Numbered from the stretch's first letter, positions 16,219-26,547 are shown. The stretch: 64,000 nucleotides of DNA from DATKEJ01 sp963768715 (GCA_963768715.1 CAVYJC010000005.1:1-64000); one strand, 5' to 3'. Notes: generated by a model not told the origin, from the letters alone. Translations and numbers: made by a program.

Positions 16219-19113
16219 TTACTGGACTTCAGCATCAGAATCCAAAATCCTGTTTGTGTCATTGCTGTTCCCGTGACTGTCGAAGAATCCCGCCGAAAGT
16301 GATCTTGTCCTGAACGTCAGGCCCGGACTTCCTCCATGAGGCACACGTTCAAACCTCGCCTGTGCAAGCACAACCCAGTCCGTGCCAAGATCGTAGCCGG
16401 GATTTTGACCTCCGCCGACGTCGGACGATGTAACGACGAGACGATAGTAGGCGCCATTCTCGTCGGCCTGTTGCACCGATTCGACCGCGTATCCAAGAAA
16501 ACCACTTTCAGTTAAGACACCCGGGATCGTTTCGAGGTACTCGTAGTCGGCATCGCTGAAATAGAAATCGAACGTGGCGGACCCGACCGTATTATCCGGC
16601 GCCAGATTCGTGTTTGCCTTCGCTTCGAGATTCACCCACAGCTTCTTTCCGCTCGAATTGACCACGTTCAAACGTACGAATGCGCGGGGCGCCTGCTGAG
16701 GCGGCGATGTTGTCGGAAACACCTCCTCAAGCGTCTGTTTGAGCGAACCCAATCCATCCTCGACTCCATCAAGGGTGTTCGTCATCCAGGTGTTGAAATC
16801 CAAGGTATCAACGACGGCGTCCATGTCGTAGTCACTCGAAACGTAGGCGGTCTCCCCTGCCTTCGACGCTTCGGTCCACTCGTTGAAATCGGGGGCGGTC
16901 ACCTGACCGTCACGATTTGCGTCTCCGGTCCACATGGCATACCGACCGTCGCTCAAGAGGACTTGAGCAGGCCTGCCGGTCGTTTCCAGTGCATGGCCGG
17001 TCGTGAAGTCGTGCGTCGGCCTTGTCTGCGCGAAGTTGACCAGCGTGTCGCTCGCGACCACTACGTGATTTCGGTGCTGCACGGCAATCCGAAACGAATC
17101 GGCCGGCACGACGGTCTGTGAGACGACCACGTTGCCGTCTCGGTCCAGGATACCGGGACTTACGGACACAACCGAACTGTCCGTGAACACAAAGACGAGC
17201 ACCCAATCGATGGCATACTTGGGCACGGCGGTGAGCGACTCGGTCCCGGTGAAGTCCCAGGGACCCTCGTTTGGAACACCAAATGGCTGGGTCAGGGGAA
17301 TGTCATCGTGCGTCGGGTCGTTCGTACCCGTCGACATTTGGCCGGTTGCAGTGGAGTATGCCCCTTCTAACAAGACCTTGACCTCCAGAATCGGGGGAAG
17401 ATGGGAAAGTGCGTCCTCAATACTGCCATTCAGCAGTTCGTATCCCTCGGTCGTGATCGTGGCTCCGTTTTCTTCCTCTACCTGAGCCAGAGCACTGCCA
17501 AGGAGACTCGCAGCCCATGTCGAGTCACCGGATGAAAGCGCAAGACTTGCATCTTGCAGGACGCCTCCCAGATCGCCGACAAGAATGGGGTCCGTAATCC
17601 AGCCCTGGGCCTCGGCAATGCTTGGATACGTTGCAATCCTGTCAAGCAGCGCACCAAGATCAAAGGGACCCGCCAAAGCAAAACTGTTCTGCAGCCACAG
17701 AACGAGGTCTTCTCCCGACACGTCACCGTCCAGGTTGAAATCCGAGGATCGATATCCTGTCTCTCCAAGATGAGTCGCCCAGATCAGGGAATCGGCCGCC
17801 GTCACGAGGGAGTCGGCATTGGCGTCACCTGCCCACATCGCGTAGACGCCCGGTTCGATCTCTTTCTGAGCGTTGGTTCCGAGGGCGTGACCCGTCGTGA
17901 AGTCGTGCTCGGCGTAACCACCGGTCAGGTCCGCGAGCGTGTCGGACATGACCGCGATGTGGTTGCGGTGGTCGACGACGACGTAGTAGAGGCCGCTCGG
18001 TAGATTGATGAACTCCGCTGAAGCAAAAGCAGACTTGTCAAGGAGCACTGCTTGTCGGTCCGCGACTGTATCTGCGGCAATGAGTGAGACTAGGATCCAA
18101 TCCGTCTTGTCTGACACATCAAATGAGCCGTCGCTGTAATCTACTATCGGATAACTAAGGTTATTCCAAGGTGGTGTATTGAAGGGTTCGACAAGTGGTA
18201 ATACGCCATTCGCTGGAAGGGTAGCGCCCATCAACCCTGTGGACGACGAGTAGGTACCCTGTAGAAATACTTTTAACTTCAAATAGGTAAGCCCGTCGAT
18301 CATATCGACATAGGGTTCCTCACCCAAGAAGTTGAGGGCATCTGGAATTCGTTGTTGAGCCGCACGTGCAAATGGCGACTGTGAGTGCTCTGCAAGGAAA
18401 TCCGCATACCGCGCACTCAAATCCGTCGTATCACGGAGGCCCTCGTAGTAGGCCACGTCGGCGTATAGGGCGTACAGGTAGTGGACAAATTCCTCCACGT
18501 GGCTAGGGAGACCCTGGAGCGCCAGAATGCTGTCCAGTCGGCTTTCCATCTGTGCGAGATTTTCTCCCGACCCGAAGGCCTGAAGATTGAGTACACCTTC
18601 AGCCGCCTCAACGATCTGCGATGCCAGGATCGTATCTATCGCAGCGGGGTTGATATTGAACGTCGTCGAAGCGGTCAAGAAGCTCGGGCCATCCACATTA
18701 TCTATGTCATACGCATTCAGAGTATACGTGCCGGTTCTCTTCCAGAGGGGCCATACGAAAAGAAGGTTCGTTTGCCCTGAGAGCGTCTGTCCCGGCTCGC
18801 ATGTCAGACTATTCGGGTACACATTCGACCAATTCAATAGCCTGTGTTGGCCGACTGAACGTGCATCTGGGCCTTCAAGGTCAAACTGTAGCTGTGAGCC
18901 CGCAATTCCTGGCGGTCCGCAGTTGAGTCGCTGACCACTTGTGTTCTCAGTGGTGATCGTCAAGACAACGGGCTCAAATTGTCCGTAATCGGACTTGTCT
19001 GTCGTTAGCTGGATCGTTGGCGGTAACCACGACCAATTCTGACCCCGGCTCTGTGTCACACAGATCATGGCCAAAACGACCGTAAGCCCATATCGGAGAA
19101 CGTTGTTCATCAT
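16219..19113 (-). CDS. D4: large secreted protein with two dockerin-like pairs and a cohesin-like C-terminus
   Basis: A 964-residue protein with the same architecture as D2: signal peptide; BsuPI-like N-terminal beta domain (DYGQFEPVVLTITTENTSGQ); helical region; HRNHIAVMSDTLADL; dockerin-like pair near 428 (GDANADSLVTAADSLIW; FNLDGDVSGEDLVLWL); FIMAH-like helices; a second HRNH; a second dockerin-like pair near 731; and a cohesin-like end. The N-terminal half is clearly diverged from D2, while the last 900 bases are identical by eye, a pattern expected from gene conversion. The first ATG overlaps the M4 stop (ATGA). No sorting domain. The surface partner is inferred to be T4. Confidence 0.87.
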   Translation of the reverse strand: MMNNVLRYGLTVVLAMICVTQSRGQNWSWLPPTIQLTTDKSDYGQFEPVVLTITTENTSGQRLNCGPPGIAGSQLQFDLEGPDARSVGQHRLLNWSNVYPNSLTCEPGQTLSGQTNLLFVWPLWKRTGTYTLNAYDIDNVDGPSFLTASTTFNINPAAIDTILASQIVEAAEGVLNLQAFGSGENLAQMESRLDSILALQGLPSHVEEFVHYLYALYADVAYYEGLRDTTDLSARYADFLAEHSQSPFARAAQQRIPDALNFLGEEPYVDMIDGLTYLKLKVFLQGTYSSSTGLMGATLPANGVLPLVEPFNTPPWNNLSYPIVDYSDGSFDVSDKTDWILVSLIAADTVADRQAVLLDKSAFASAEFINLPSGLYYVVVDHRNHIAVMSDTLADLTGGYAEHDFTTGHALGTNAQKEIEPGVYAMWAGDANADSLVTAADSLIWATHLGETGYRSSDFNLDGDVSGEDLVLWLQNSFALAGPFDLGALLDRIATYPSIAEAQGWITDPILVGDLGGVLQDASLALSSGDSTWAASLLGSALAQVEEENGATITTEGYELLNGSIEDALSHLPPILEVKVLLEGAYSTATGQMSTGTNDPTHDDIPLTQPFGVPNEGPWDFTGTESLTAVPKYAIDWVLVFVFTDSSVVSVSPGILDRDGNVVVSQTVVPADSFRIAVQHRNHVVVASDTLVNFAQTRPTHDFTTGHALETTGRPAQVLLSDGRYAMWTGDANRDGQVTAPDFNEWTEASKAGETAYVSSDYDMDAVVDTLDFNTWMTNTLDGVEDGLGSLKQTLEEVFPTTSPPQQAPRAFVRLNVVNSSGKKLWVNLEAKANTNLAPDNTVGSATFDFYFSDADYEYLETIPGVLTESGFLGYAVESVQQADENGAYYRLVVTSSDVGGGQNPGYDLGTDWVVLAQARFERVPHGGSPGLTFRTRSLSAGFFDSHGNSNDTNRILDSDAEVQ

Positions 19114-21161
19114 TGCGGCCGTAATCTGAATTCGTGCTTGTCAGCTCTGGTGAACACTCTAGCCTTCGCAGGGCCGAAACCCGTCCGCATTGGTGATGCT
19201 TCGTACGTCCGGCGATCATGCGCAAGATTGAAGAGGTGACCAATCTCGTGGAGGAAAGTCGTCTCAGCAATGTCAGCTTCTGACATGCCAGTAATGAGGC
19301 TGTCGACTTTGTCATTACTATAGACATCGTCGTGTTCTGAAAGCAATTCCAATGGATCGACATCGTTCAGACCAGCTAGCTCATCGAAATCTGATCCATC
19401 GTAAACAGCACTGAAGTAGTTCCTTGGACACCCGAGTCGGCATATTCGAGTCGCAACGGACTTGAAGAACGTGTGAGTGAATGATTCGTGTATCCAGTTT
19501 GCGCCAACATCAAACAGATTGGCTATCGTGCCGCGATATACCCATGCCCTCCCGAACCTTGCTGAAGAGATTAGCTCTGAATCACCAAGGAAAGGTCCCC
19601 CTGCGCTGCCACGTGGCTGACACTTCAACAGTTGGTCACTCACAGGTTTGCAGCCTTGGTCGATCACCTCATCGCCCCAGTAATATTTGCCGTTTGCGAC
19701 ATAAAGGCCATTGTCGTTCTCTTCTCTATCGCTCAACCCGGAACCCTGGTGTGGCAAGACTGAATCAGAAACAAGATTGAAATTCGTCCTTGGATCGGTG
19801 TTACCCAGCCAATGTAGTGGCGTATTTCCGGGGAAGATCTCGGTCGGGGCAGCGATATTCCCCATCTCTAGGCCCTCCACAATGATTCCTTTAAGGCCGA
19901 ATTGTTTGATTGCCGTATCAGCCGCCCACAGGCCCCCGGACCCAGCGTTGTGAACGTCGAAGAATACCTCCATCGAGTCAGGCGTGAGCCTGTGGTGGAC
20001 GCCGTCTATCAAGACACCTTGATACTCCAACAGCTTTGATATTCCATCTCCAACTGCCACGATATCTGGGTCGGGGTTCGGATCTTCGTCCCAGCTACCG
20101 TCTGATTCGATCCCAGTCGCTGTCTGGGCGTCCTCCCACCAGTCAGCTATTCCATCGTTATCGATGTCCTCGGGTATCTCGATCCAGTCACTTCCGACAA
20201 CACTATCTTGGTCGCTCACATAATTGGCCGTGATCCTGGCCACTCCCCAATATGACGTGCTCTTGACAGCTATTTGCGCCATACCATTGCCGTCAGGCGT
20301 AAAGGTTTTGGGGTCGGTTGTCCCGTCACTCCAGGTGAAGACAGGATCTGCCGGGTCATGATTCCCGAGTTCAAACCGAATGCTGAAGCCGGGAAGAGCG
20401 TCAGCAACGGTTGCCTCCGCCGTAATTATGGAATCGGGTTGTGGATCGTACGTCGATGGATCTTTGTCAAGATCTACCGAGATCGCCTCCAACTCGATTT
20501 CTGGAGGACCCTCAATTCTAAGTCTGGATCTCAGAGGATTAGAATGTCCGCCAGAAGTTTCCTCCACCCGCCAGTGCTCATCGCAGATGTTGTCACCGCT
20601 GTAAGCAAACTCGGTAAATCCCCAAACCCAGTCATAAGATTCCGGCTCGTAGTACCATTGATGATCGTAGAGATTGAACCTCGTCACTGAGTTCACACCC
20701 CCGTTGGAAAAGGCAAACATCAGTGTATCGCCTGCTTCCACTTGGCCAAGATTGTGGGTCCCAAAAGTGTAGAACGTATAGTCGAAGATTACCTTTTCGG
20801 ACGGGTGACTTGACAGATCGACCAACTCGTCAGGTGGGCAGTTCCCAGTTGGACATGTCTCGCATATATATGTGTAGAAAGGTTCCGTATCAACAATAGG
20901 GAATGGCACTGTGTAGGTTGCCGCTTCGTCACCCGGCCTCTTGATCGTGTAGTCAAGCGTCGTGTTCGCCAGAGAAATGTCGATTCCTTGAGCCCATGTA
21001 TAGCGGTAGACGAGAAGTCCGGACACATTCGCCACGACGTAATTGCAGTCGATCGCCTCAGCGTATTGAGGGTCGCATTCCGGTAGGAGAATGCTTGATG
21101 AGGAAGCAGGATTTCCCGCGGGCTGATTTTGACCGACTTCCACTCGCTCCCGAATCGTCAC
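19110..21161 (-). CDS. M4: secreted metzincin-like metalloprotease behind a CT-repeat tract
   Basis: From GTG 21161 the frame is 683 codons, with the signal peptide (RFGRGSLLLAALTVCVASSAEGQ) in frame upstream. The zinc motif HEIGHLFNLAHD near residue 638 fits the metzincin HExxHxxxxxHD spacing, with Asn at the usual Gly position, followed by the Met-turn-like SPMRTGFGP. Calcium-type loops (DIDNDGIADWWEDAQ; DEDPNPDPDIVAVGDGISK) are shared with M2, as is the stretch VHHRLTPDSMEVFFD. The N-terminal half has several cysteines (TYICETCPTGNCPPDE). Its stop overlaps D4. It is the best candidate in the array for an active protease. The start is uncertain because the conserved ATG lies across the CT tract in another frame. 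Confidence 0.77.
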   Translation of the reverse strand: MTIRERVEVGQNQPAGNPASSSSILLPECDPQYAEAIDCNYVVANVSGLLVYRYTWAQGIDISLANTTLDYTIKRPGDEAATYTVPFPIVDTEPFYTYICETCPTGNCPPDELVDLSSHPSEKVIFDYTFYTFGTHNLGQVEAGDTLMFAFSNGGVNSVTRFNLYDHQWYYEPESYDWVWGFTEFAYSGDNICDEHWRVEETSGGHSNPLRSRLRIEGPPEIELEAISVDLDKDPSTYDPQPDSIITAEATVADALPGFSIRFELGNHDPADPVFTWSDGTTDPKTFTPDGNGMAQIAVKSTSYWGVARITANYVSDQDSVVGSDWIEIPEDIDNDGIADWWEDAQTATGIESDGSWDEDPNPDPDIVAVGDGISKLLEYQGVLIDGVHHRLTPDSMEVFFDVHNAGSGGLWAADTAIKQFGLKGIIVEGLEMGNIAAPTEIFPGNTPLHWLGNTDPRTNFNLVSDSVLPHQGSGLSDREENDNGLYVANGKYYWGDEVIDQGCKPVSDQLLKCQPRGSAGGPFLGDSELISSARFGRAWVYRGTIANLFDVGANWIHESFTHTFFKSVATRICRLGCPRNYFSAVYDGSDFDELAGLNDVDPLELLSEHDDVYSNDKVDSLITGMSEADIAETTFLHEIGHLFNLAHDRRTYEASPMRTGFGPAKARVFTRADKHEFRLRPQ

Positions 21162-21229
21162 CTGCCCCTCAGCACTCGAAGCGACGCAAACAGTCAGCGC
21201 GGCTAGGAGAAGTGATCCTCGTCCAAAAC

Positions 21230-21264
<35 letters not shown>

Positions 21265-21289
21265 CGTGAGACATCAGACAGCAGACAGC

Positions 21290-21733
21290 AGATTTGTCCG
21301 GAGCCGAAAAGGACCGAGTCGGAGACGGACGCCAGATTTTGACTGGGGATGGTTGGGCGTGTGAACGCTCTCGAATTTGAGCTAGACGCTGCACCGGCGA
21401 TGTCGAGTGAGTTTTCGAGCCTGGCCTTGGCAATATATCGGCCGAGCGTCTCTGCGGCGTCTATTTAGCGTCTTTTTTGCGCCCGAACATCGATGGGGCA
21501 TGGGAAAATGCCCTGTGAACGTTCCGTGTACCAGGTGCCGGGTGCAACGTGCCCGGTGCCAAGTGCCAAGTGCGACGTGCCAATTGCCGCCGTCATTCCC
21601 TTGGGGCCTGCGCCTGCGTAGGCGGGGATCCATGGGTCGCAATGATGAATGATCAATACGGAACGAGGAATGGCTGCCGCCGCCCAACCCATGCACGCCT
21701 AACTGAGCACCGAGCGCGCCGAGCCTGCGCCCG
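21290..21733. repeat. Inter-cassette repeat between cassettes 4 and 5
   Basis: No gene is seen. Nearly identical to 15031-15459; its last 92 bases equal the left edge of the window. It contains the hairpin at 21592-21640 and the quasi-tandem GTGCC words at 21534-21590. Confidence 0.8.
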
Positions 21734-22402
21734 CTATTTCACCACCACCATCTTCCCCAACTTCACCCGCCTCTTCGCGTCAGCCTTTAGCTCCACACTG
21801 TAGAAGTACACCCCACTCGGGAAGGTGGCTGCGCTCCAAGAGACCTCCTGGTAGCCGGCTTTTTGGGCATTATCAACCAAGCGGGCGACCCGTTGGCCGA
21901 GGGGGTTGAAAACCTCGATGCGGACGTTTCCATCCTTGGGCAAGGCATACGCGATCTTGGTCGTCGGATTGAAGGGGTTTGGATAGTTGCCTCTCAGCAT
22001 GAGCTCGGTCGGCGCTTCGGGTTCGATGCTGATCGTCTTTGATTCCAGTTGTCCGATCGCCGACGAGATATCAAACGTCAGTTCGGTGGCTTCGCCGACG
22101 GGGGCTTTTTCGTCCAGGTCGAACCTGAAGACGGCCGTTGCCGACTCGCCGGGTTTGAGTACACCGACCTGCGAGGTCGTTTCCTTGAACGTGAGCCAAA
22201 TCGGGACGGCGTCGAGTTGGACGGAGACGTCTTTAAGGGGATCGCTTGTAGAGTTCACGACCTCCAGTTCGATACGGTTGGATTCGGAAGCGTAGGGAAT
22301 GGCGTACAGACCCTCCGCCGATTCCTTAGCGACCGGTTGGGCTACTACGGGAGTGATCGTGGTCGCGAGGAAGGCCGCTACAAGGGTGTGCTTTCTAGTC
22401 AT
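21734..22402 (-). CDS. T5: secreted NEW3-like protein with T9SS type A sorting domain
   Basis: A 222-residue protein starting two bases after the D5 stop. A signal peptide (LVAAFLATTITPVVAQ) is followed by the NEW3-like domain and the T9SS type A sorting domain. It mixes features of other T genes: the middle matches T2 and T4 (LKPGESATAVFRFDLDEKAP), the segment after it matches T1 and T3 (ELTFDISSAIGQLESKTISI), and the last 30 codons differ in sequence (KADAKRRVKLGKMVVVK). This makes it another mosaic. Confidence 0.85.
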   Translation of the reverse strand: MTRKHTLVAAFLATTITPVVAQPVAKESAEGLYAIPYASESNRIELEVVNSTSDPLKDVSVQLDAVPIWLTFKETTSQVGVLKPGESATAVFRFDLDEKAPVGEATELTFDISSAIGQLESKTISIEPEAPTELMLRGNYPNPFNPTTKIAYALPKDGNVRIEVFNPLGQRVARLVDNAQKAGYQEVSWSAATFPSGVYFYSVELKADAKRRVKLGKMVVVK

Positions 22403-22404
22403 GG

Positions 22405-24501
22405 CTACTGTATCTCCACTGGCGAACGAACCGTTACGTTGTAGTATCCAAGATTCGAGTGCACCGTAAAGAAGCTGATCGCGAGTGATCGGACACGAAT
22501 GGTGGTCCCTGGATCGTGTTTGGGGGGCGTCCGGCTGAAGTAGATCGTGCGGATCACTTCCCAGTCGGTTCCGAGATCGTGCCCGAGGTACGTGTAACCA
22601 ATGTGGTCCGGCGCCACATCCACACGAACAAAACGGCGTCCTTCACGATAGCGATCGGAGATTCTACTACTGTACCCCTCTTGAAGAACTCCGGGATCTG
22701 TGCTCTCAAATGACACCTCCGACGAATCGTAGTAAACATCTACGGTGAAGGCTGCAAGCGTCTTATCGGCGACGTCTGTCTTGGCCTCTACATTGACCCA
22801 GAAATCCTGGCCGGTGTCTCGAGTTATGTTCAGCCGCACGTAAGACTGCGGTCCGGTCGCTTGTGCCTCCTGTAACTCGAGAAGTCCTCCGAAGCCACTT
22901 CCCTCGTCAGGGTACAGAATATCATAGACGGGGTCAGGGACTCCCGTAGCACCCCCGGCGGTTGTGTTGGCGATCCATTTGATGAAATCCAGCGCCGTGA
23001 CCTGCGTATCCACGTTGTAGTCGCTGGGGCGATATCCTGTTTCGCCTGCCGTGGTGGCACGGAGCCAGAGCGTGAAATCCAAGGCGGTGATTAAGCCGTC
23101 CTGCCGGCCGTCAGCGGCCCACATGGCATACAGGCCTGCTGAGATCTCGTGTTGCGGTTGATACACCGCACTGTAGGCGTTCCCGGCCGTGAAGTCGTGT
23201 TCGGCATATCCGCCGGCTATATCGAGGAGCGTGTCGGACATGACCAGGGCGTGGTTTCGATGATCGACGACGACGTAGGCCGAATCCGGCATGCTGTGCT
23301 CGAACGCAACGGTTGCAACCCCTTGGTCGTCGAGCAGGCTGACGCTTTGCCCAACCAGCACCGTATCCGCGGAAACGGCGCTCATGAGGACCCAGTCCGC
23401 TGTGAATTTCGGCACGCGGGTGAGCGTCTCCTCACCGTAATAGTGCCATGCGCCGAGCGTATCGCCAAAGGGCTGGTTCTTGGGGATACTGTTCAGGATC
23501 TGCTGTTTGAGCGTCCCCGAGGCGTAGGCGCCCTCAGGAAACACTTTGACCCTTACTATCGCCGGCATGTACCCCAGCGCATAGTCGATGTTGTATTTCA
23601 TCAACGCGTAGCCTTCGCTCGTCAGGCTGTCGTCCTTGACCGTTTCGACGTGGTTCCGGACAGTAGCCAGTAGCGTTGCAGCCCAGGTCGAGTCGCCGCC
23701 GCTCAACGCCGTTACCGCGTCGCCCAACAGTCGATCCAGATCGCCGGCCGTCGAGTCGGCGATCCAGCCCTGGGCCGCGGCGCGAAGGGGGTAGGTCCCC
23801 AGCGTGTCGAGGAAGTCGCCGAGGTCGAAGGGATTAGGGGGATCGCGCGGGCCAATGGTGGTGAGGGTGTCTGCCAGCACCAGCGCCTCTAACGAATCAA
23901 CAGTCGCAATAACCCCAGTATATATGGGTCCCTCTCCCCAGCCCAAGAATCCCCTCTCTGAGGCAACGTACGCATTTTCAATAACGGGTAAGCCTGAACT
24001 CGTGAACGCAAATCCTGCCAGACTACTGTCCGGGCCTATCCCTGTGAAGAATAGCCCCCTTCGGATCCAGCTTACTTCGTTAGAGTTGTAAATATAGGTG
24101 CCCCGCCACGAACTGTCTGCTGCAACGCTATCAACTTGCGCGTCGGTCTTGACCCCCAGAGTTCGAATTCCTCTCGGTGCCCCATTCCCCGATGGTGTTA
24201 CGATGTCCGGGGTGCCGTCAGGTCCGTTTGTTATCGTGTACGAGTACCCAAGCAATCCTGGCGAAGTAGGTACGACGTCTCCGGCAATAGAGGCATCAGC
24301 GGCTTTCCCAGACAATACAGCACCGTAAACAAGGGTGTCCTCCCCAGCTTCGGTCAGGTCCCAATAGTAAACATGATACAAAGCCTGGACGGAGTCGTAC
24401 GACACGTCCGCCGACTGATAGTCCTGAGCCATCGATAATCCTACACACCAACCGACAGCCAGTATGGCAACAAAAAGAGAGAGCCAACGATTTGGACGCA
24501 C
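22405..24501 (-). CDS. D5: secreted dockerin / cohesin-like protein, M'-type cassette
   Basis: A 698-residue protein. Signal peptide (LSLFVAILAVGWCVGLSMAQ). The N-terminal domain (SVQALYHVYYWDLTEAGEDT; TNGPDGTPDIVTPSGNG; FAFTSSGLPVIENAYVASER) is close to D6. A FIMAH-like helical segment spans about 227-307. HRNHALVMSDTLLDIAGG lies near 413, a dockerin-like pair at 462-520 (DGLITALDFTLWLRATTAG; YNVDTQVTALDFIKWIANTT), and a cohesin-like domain at about 550-698 (FWVNVEAKTD; FTVDVYYDSSEVSFES). It begins 9 bases after the M5' stop and ends 2 bases before T5. No sorting domain. Confidence 0.86.
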   Translation of the reverse strand: MRPNRWLSLFVAILAVGWCVGLSMAQDYQSADVSYDSVQALYHVYYWDLTEAGEDTLVYGAVLSGKAADASIAGDVVPTSPGLLGYSYTITNGPDGTPDIVTPSGNGAPRGIRTLGVKTDAQVDSVAADSSWRGTYIYNSNEVSWIRRGLFFTGIGPDSSLAGFAFTSSGLPVIENAYVASERGFLGWGEGPIYTGVIATVDSLEALVLADTLTTIGPRDPPNPFDLGDFLDTLGTYPLRAAAQGWIADSTAGDLDRLLGDAVTALSGGDSTWAATLLATVRNHVETVKDDSLTSEGYALMKYNIDYALGYMPAIVRVKVFPEGAYASGTLKQQILNSIPKNQPFGDTLGAWHYYGEETLTRVPKFTADWVLMSAVSADTVLVGQSVSLLDDQGVATVAFEHSMPDSAYVVVDHRNHALVMSDTLLDIAGGYAEHDFTAGNAYSAVYQPQHEISAGLYAMWAADGRQDGLITALDFTLWLRATTAGETGYRPSDYNVDTQVTALDFIKWIANTTAGGATGVPDPVYDILYPDEGSGFGGLLELQEAQATGPQSYVRLNITRDTGQDFWVNVEAKTDVADKTLAAFTVDVYYDSSEVSFESTDPGVLQEGYSSRISDRYREGRRFVRVDVAPDHIGYTYLGHDLGTDWEVIRTIYFSRTPPKHDPGTTIRVRSLAISFFTVHSNLGYYNVTVRSPVEIQ

Positions 24502-24510
24502 TTGAAAACC

Positions 24511-25977
24511 TCAGTAAAAGTACAAGTGATAGTGTTCGTCAGAGTAGTCCTTCTTCTTTCCATGGACACGAGCCTCGGCTCCGTATCGTCTGACGAGTTC
24601 GTCGAACTCTGGACTCTTGCGCTTGGTCTCCACCATGTCATCCGCGTTTCGCACGTCCACGTTGCGGACATATATGCCTATGCGCGACAATCCTGAGCGT
24701 TGTGTTCGAATATCAGCATCCCGCCCGACCCTATGAAATTGATGATTACTCAGCGGCAACCAGTTCCCAAATACGTCGAACTTTCCTCCCAACGGCAAGC
24801 TCATGTCGTTCACACGAAACGGCGCCTGGGCACTGCTGCCCGGTTCGGAGGGCGGAGCTTCTGCTGCCCACGCGCTGTCGATATTAATGAGAGTCTCAAT
24901 CGTCGCGTGGAGGGTATAGTGGTTGTCGTCCGGAGTCGCACAGACTCCAGTTCCGCCAGGACCGTGGTGCTCACATCTTCCTCCAACAAGAACAATCGAA
25001 CCGAGTCTTGGACTATCGGCCAGTCGGACCAAGTCGGGCACACGCACGGTTAGTGTATCGGTATCCGACAGGGCTTTCGAGTTGTAGGTCGCCGCTGCAC
25101 CAATCGAAATCCGCCCACCCCACGGTGGGGCAAAAAAACGGACGTTCGCCTGACCATTGGTATCAGTCGTAACAGAAATTGTATCGTACCTAGCGGTGCC
25201 GGGATTATCCAGGTCCTTGAACTTTATCCAGCCAGTCGGGAACGGGGGGTCTGAATGACTGTGGCCTCCAGAGCCGTAGACCCAAGCGGATGTTATGTGC
25301 ACTTCGGTATTCTGAATCGGAGTTCCCGAATCCTCCATTGTCACGGTGACGTCGATGCTATCGTTAACCAAGCCAAAGTCGAACGTGCTCGGAGCACCGC
25401 CATACTTTCCCGACTTGATGCTCGGCCAAACCTCTTTCGGGTCATCGATTTGAATATCGAGTGTGTCCTGATCAACCATCGCCGTAATCCAGACAGCATC
25501 CTCGTAATAGAAGACCGGGAGATCGTAACAGCCCTCGGCGCCACCGACCCAAGTGGAATCGCTTGTGGCTCCAGTGAGATAGGTGTAGCCGACTCTCTTG
25601 CCGTCATAGTCGAACGCAATCTTGTCGCCTTCCGTCACCTGTCCAACGGTCCAGACACTGTCTTGCGCCCCCTGTCCGGGATAGTAGCGAAACCAGTCGC
25701 CGAAAACAGTTGAAGGCTGGGTGCAGAAGTAGGTCGATTGGATCGACGGTCCGAGATGGTTCACGACGGTATCCACCTCGAGGCTTTGTCCATTGTTCGT
25801 CACCGTGAGGTCGGCATTCGCATTGATCTCTGAGTCTAGCGCATTCGCTGAATCATAGCGAATGACGAGCGTACCACTGTAGGGTGCTACCAGAGTATCG
25901 GACGTCATCAGGGCCAGACGGAAATGAGAGGCCTCTCGGCGAGTCGGCGCTATCTCGACGGTATCCCGAATCGTCAC
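24511..25977 (-). CDS. M5': secreted M-paralogue without protease motif (ends DEHYHLYFY)
   Basis: From GTG 25977 the frame is 488 codons; the signal peptide (RRRLPLVAALTVFGVSAAEGQ) lies in frame upstream, beyond which comes the CT tract. No HExxH is present. The middle carries two beta-sandwich-like stretches (DSIDVTVTMEDSGTPIQNTE; HITSAWVYGSGGHSH). The C-terminal third has VNDMSLPLGGKFDVFGNW, HQFHRVGRDADIRTQRS and a final DEHYHLYFY. The central 110 codons are almost identical to M6', while the N-termini differ. Two ATGs (26087 and 26080) precede the tract in different frames; one would join after loss of one CT unit, the other after gain of one. Function unknown. Confidence 0.75.
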   Translation of the reverse strand: MTIRDTVEIAPTRREASHFRLALMTSDTLVAPYSGTLVIRYDSANALDSEINANADLTVTNNGQSLEVDTVVNHLGPSIQSTYFCTQPSTVFGDWFRYYPGQGAQDSVWTVGQVTEGDKIAFDYDGKRVGYTYLTGATSDSTWVGGAEGCYDLPVFYYEDAVWITAMVDQDTLDIQIDDPKEVWPSIKSGKYGGAPSTFDFGLVNDSIDVTVTMEDSGTPIQNTEVHITSAWVYGSGGHSHSDPPFPTGWIKFKDLDNPGTARYDTISVTTDTNGQANVRFFAPPWGGRISIGAAATYNSKALSDTDTLTVRVPDLVRLADSPRLGSIVLVGGRCEHHGPGGTGVCATPDDNHYTLHATIETLINIDSAWAAEAPPSEPGSSAQAPFRVNDMSLPLGGKFDVFGNWLPLSNHQFHRVGRDADIRTQRSGLSRIGIYVRNVDVRNADDMVETKRKSPEFDELVRRYGAEARVHGKKKDYSDEHYHLYFY

Positions 25978-26045
25978 CTGCCCCTCAGCAGCAGATACGC
26001 CAAAGACAGTCAGCGCGGCAACGAGAGGTAATCTTCGTCTAAGAC

Positions 26046-26066
26046 GAGAGAGAGAGAGAGAGAGAG
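26046..26066 (-). repeat. (CT)10 dinucleotide tract at the M5' translation start
   Basis: Twenty-one bases of GA/TC repeat. The ATG at 26080-26078 reads M-S-H-V-S-S, Leu-Ser repeats, Ser-Ser and TAG; gain of one unit joins it to the signal peptide. A second ATG seven bases upstream is in a third frame and would be joined by loss of one unit. Confidence 0.88.
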
Positions 26067-26099
26067 GAAACGTGAGACATCAGACATCAGACAGCAGAT

Positions 26100-26547
26100 T
26101 TGTCCGGAGCCGAAATGGACCAAGTCGGAGACGGACGCCAGAATTTGACTGCGGATGGTTGAGCGTGTGAACGCTCTCGAATTTGAGCTAGACGCTGCAC
26201 CGGCGATATTGAGTGGGTTTTCGAGCCTGGCCTTGGCAATATATCGGCCGAGCGTCCTTTCTGGCGTCTATTCAGCGTCTTTCAAACGCCAATCATGGAC
26301 AGGGTACGGGGAAATGCCCTGTGAACGTTCCATGTACCAGGTGCCGGGTGCAACGTGCCAAGTGCGACGTGCCAAGTGCCGCCGTCATTCCCATGGGGCC
26401 TGCGTCTGCGTAGGCGGGGATCCACGAAACGTGCCCGGTGCCACGTGCCGGTACGGCGAGGCTGCCCCCACTAGTTGCTCTTTATCGGCAGCACCTGCCG
26501 CAAGGCCAAGTTTGGTATTTGAAGTTTGGTGTTTGGTGCTAGTCTCA
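26100..26547. repeat. Inter-cassette repeat between cassettes 5 and 6
   Basis: No gene is seen. The first part matches the inter-cassette repeat family (variant without the T-gene end). A hairpin lies at 26384-26424. From about 26425 to 26547 it is shared with 29270-29396 and includes an AAGTTTGGTATTTGAAGTTT quasi-tandem stretch (26509-26536), not with cassettes 1-5. Confidence 0.75.
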
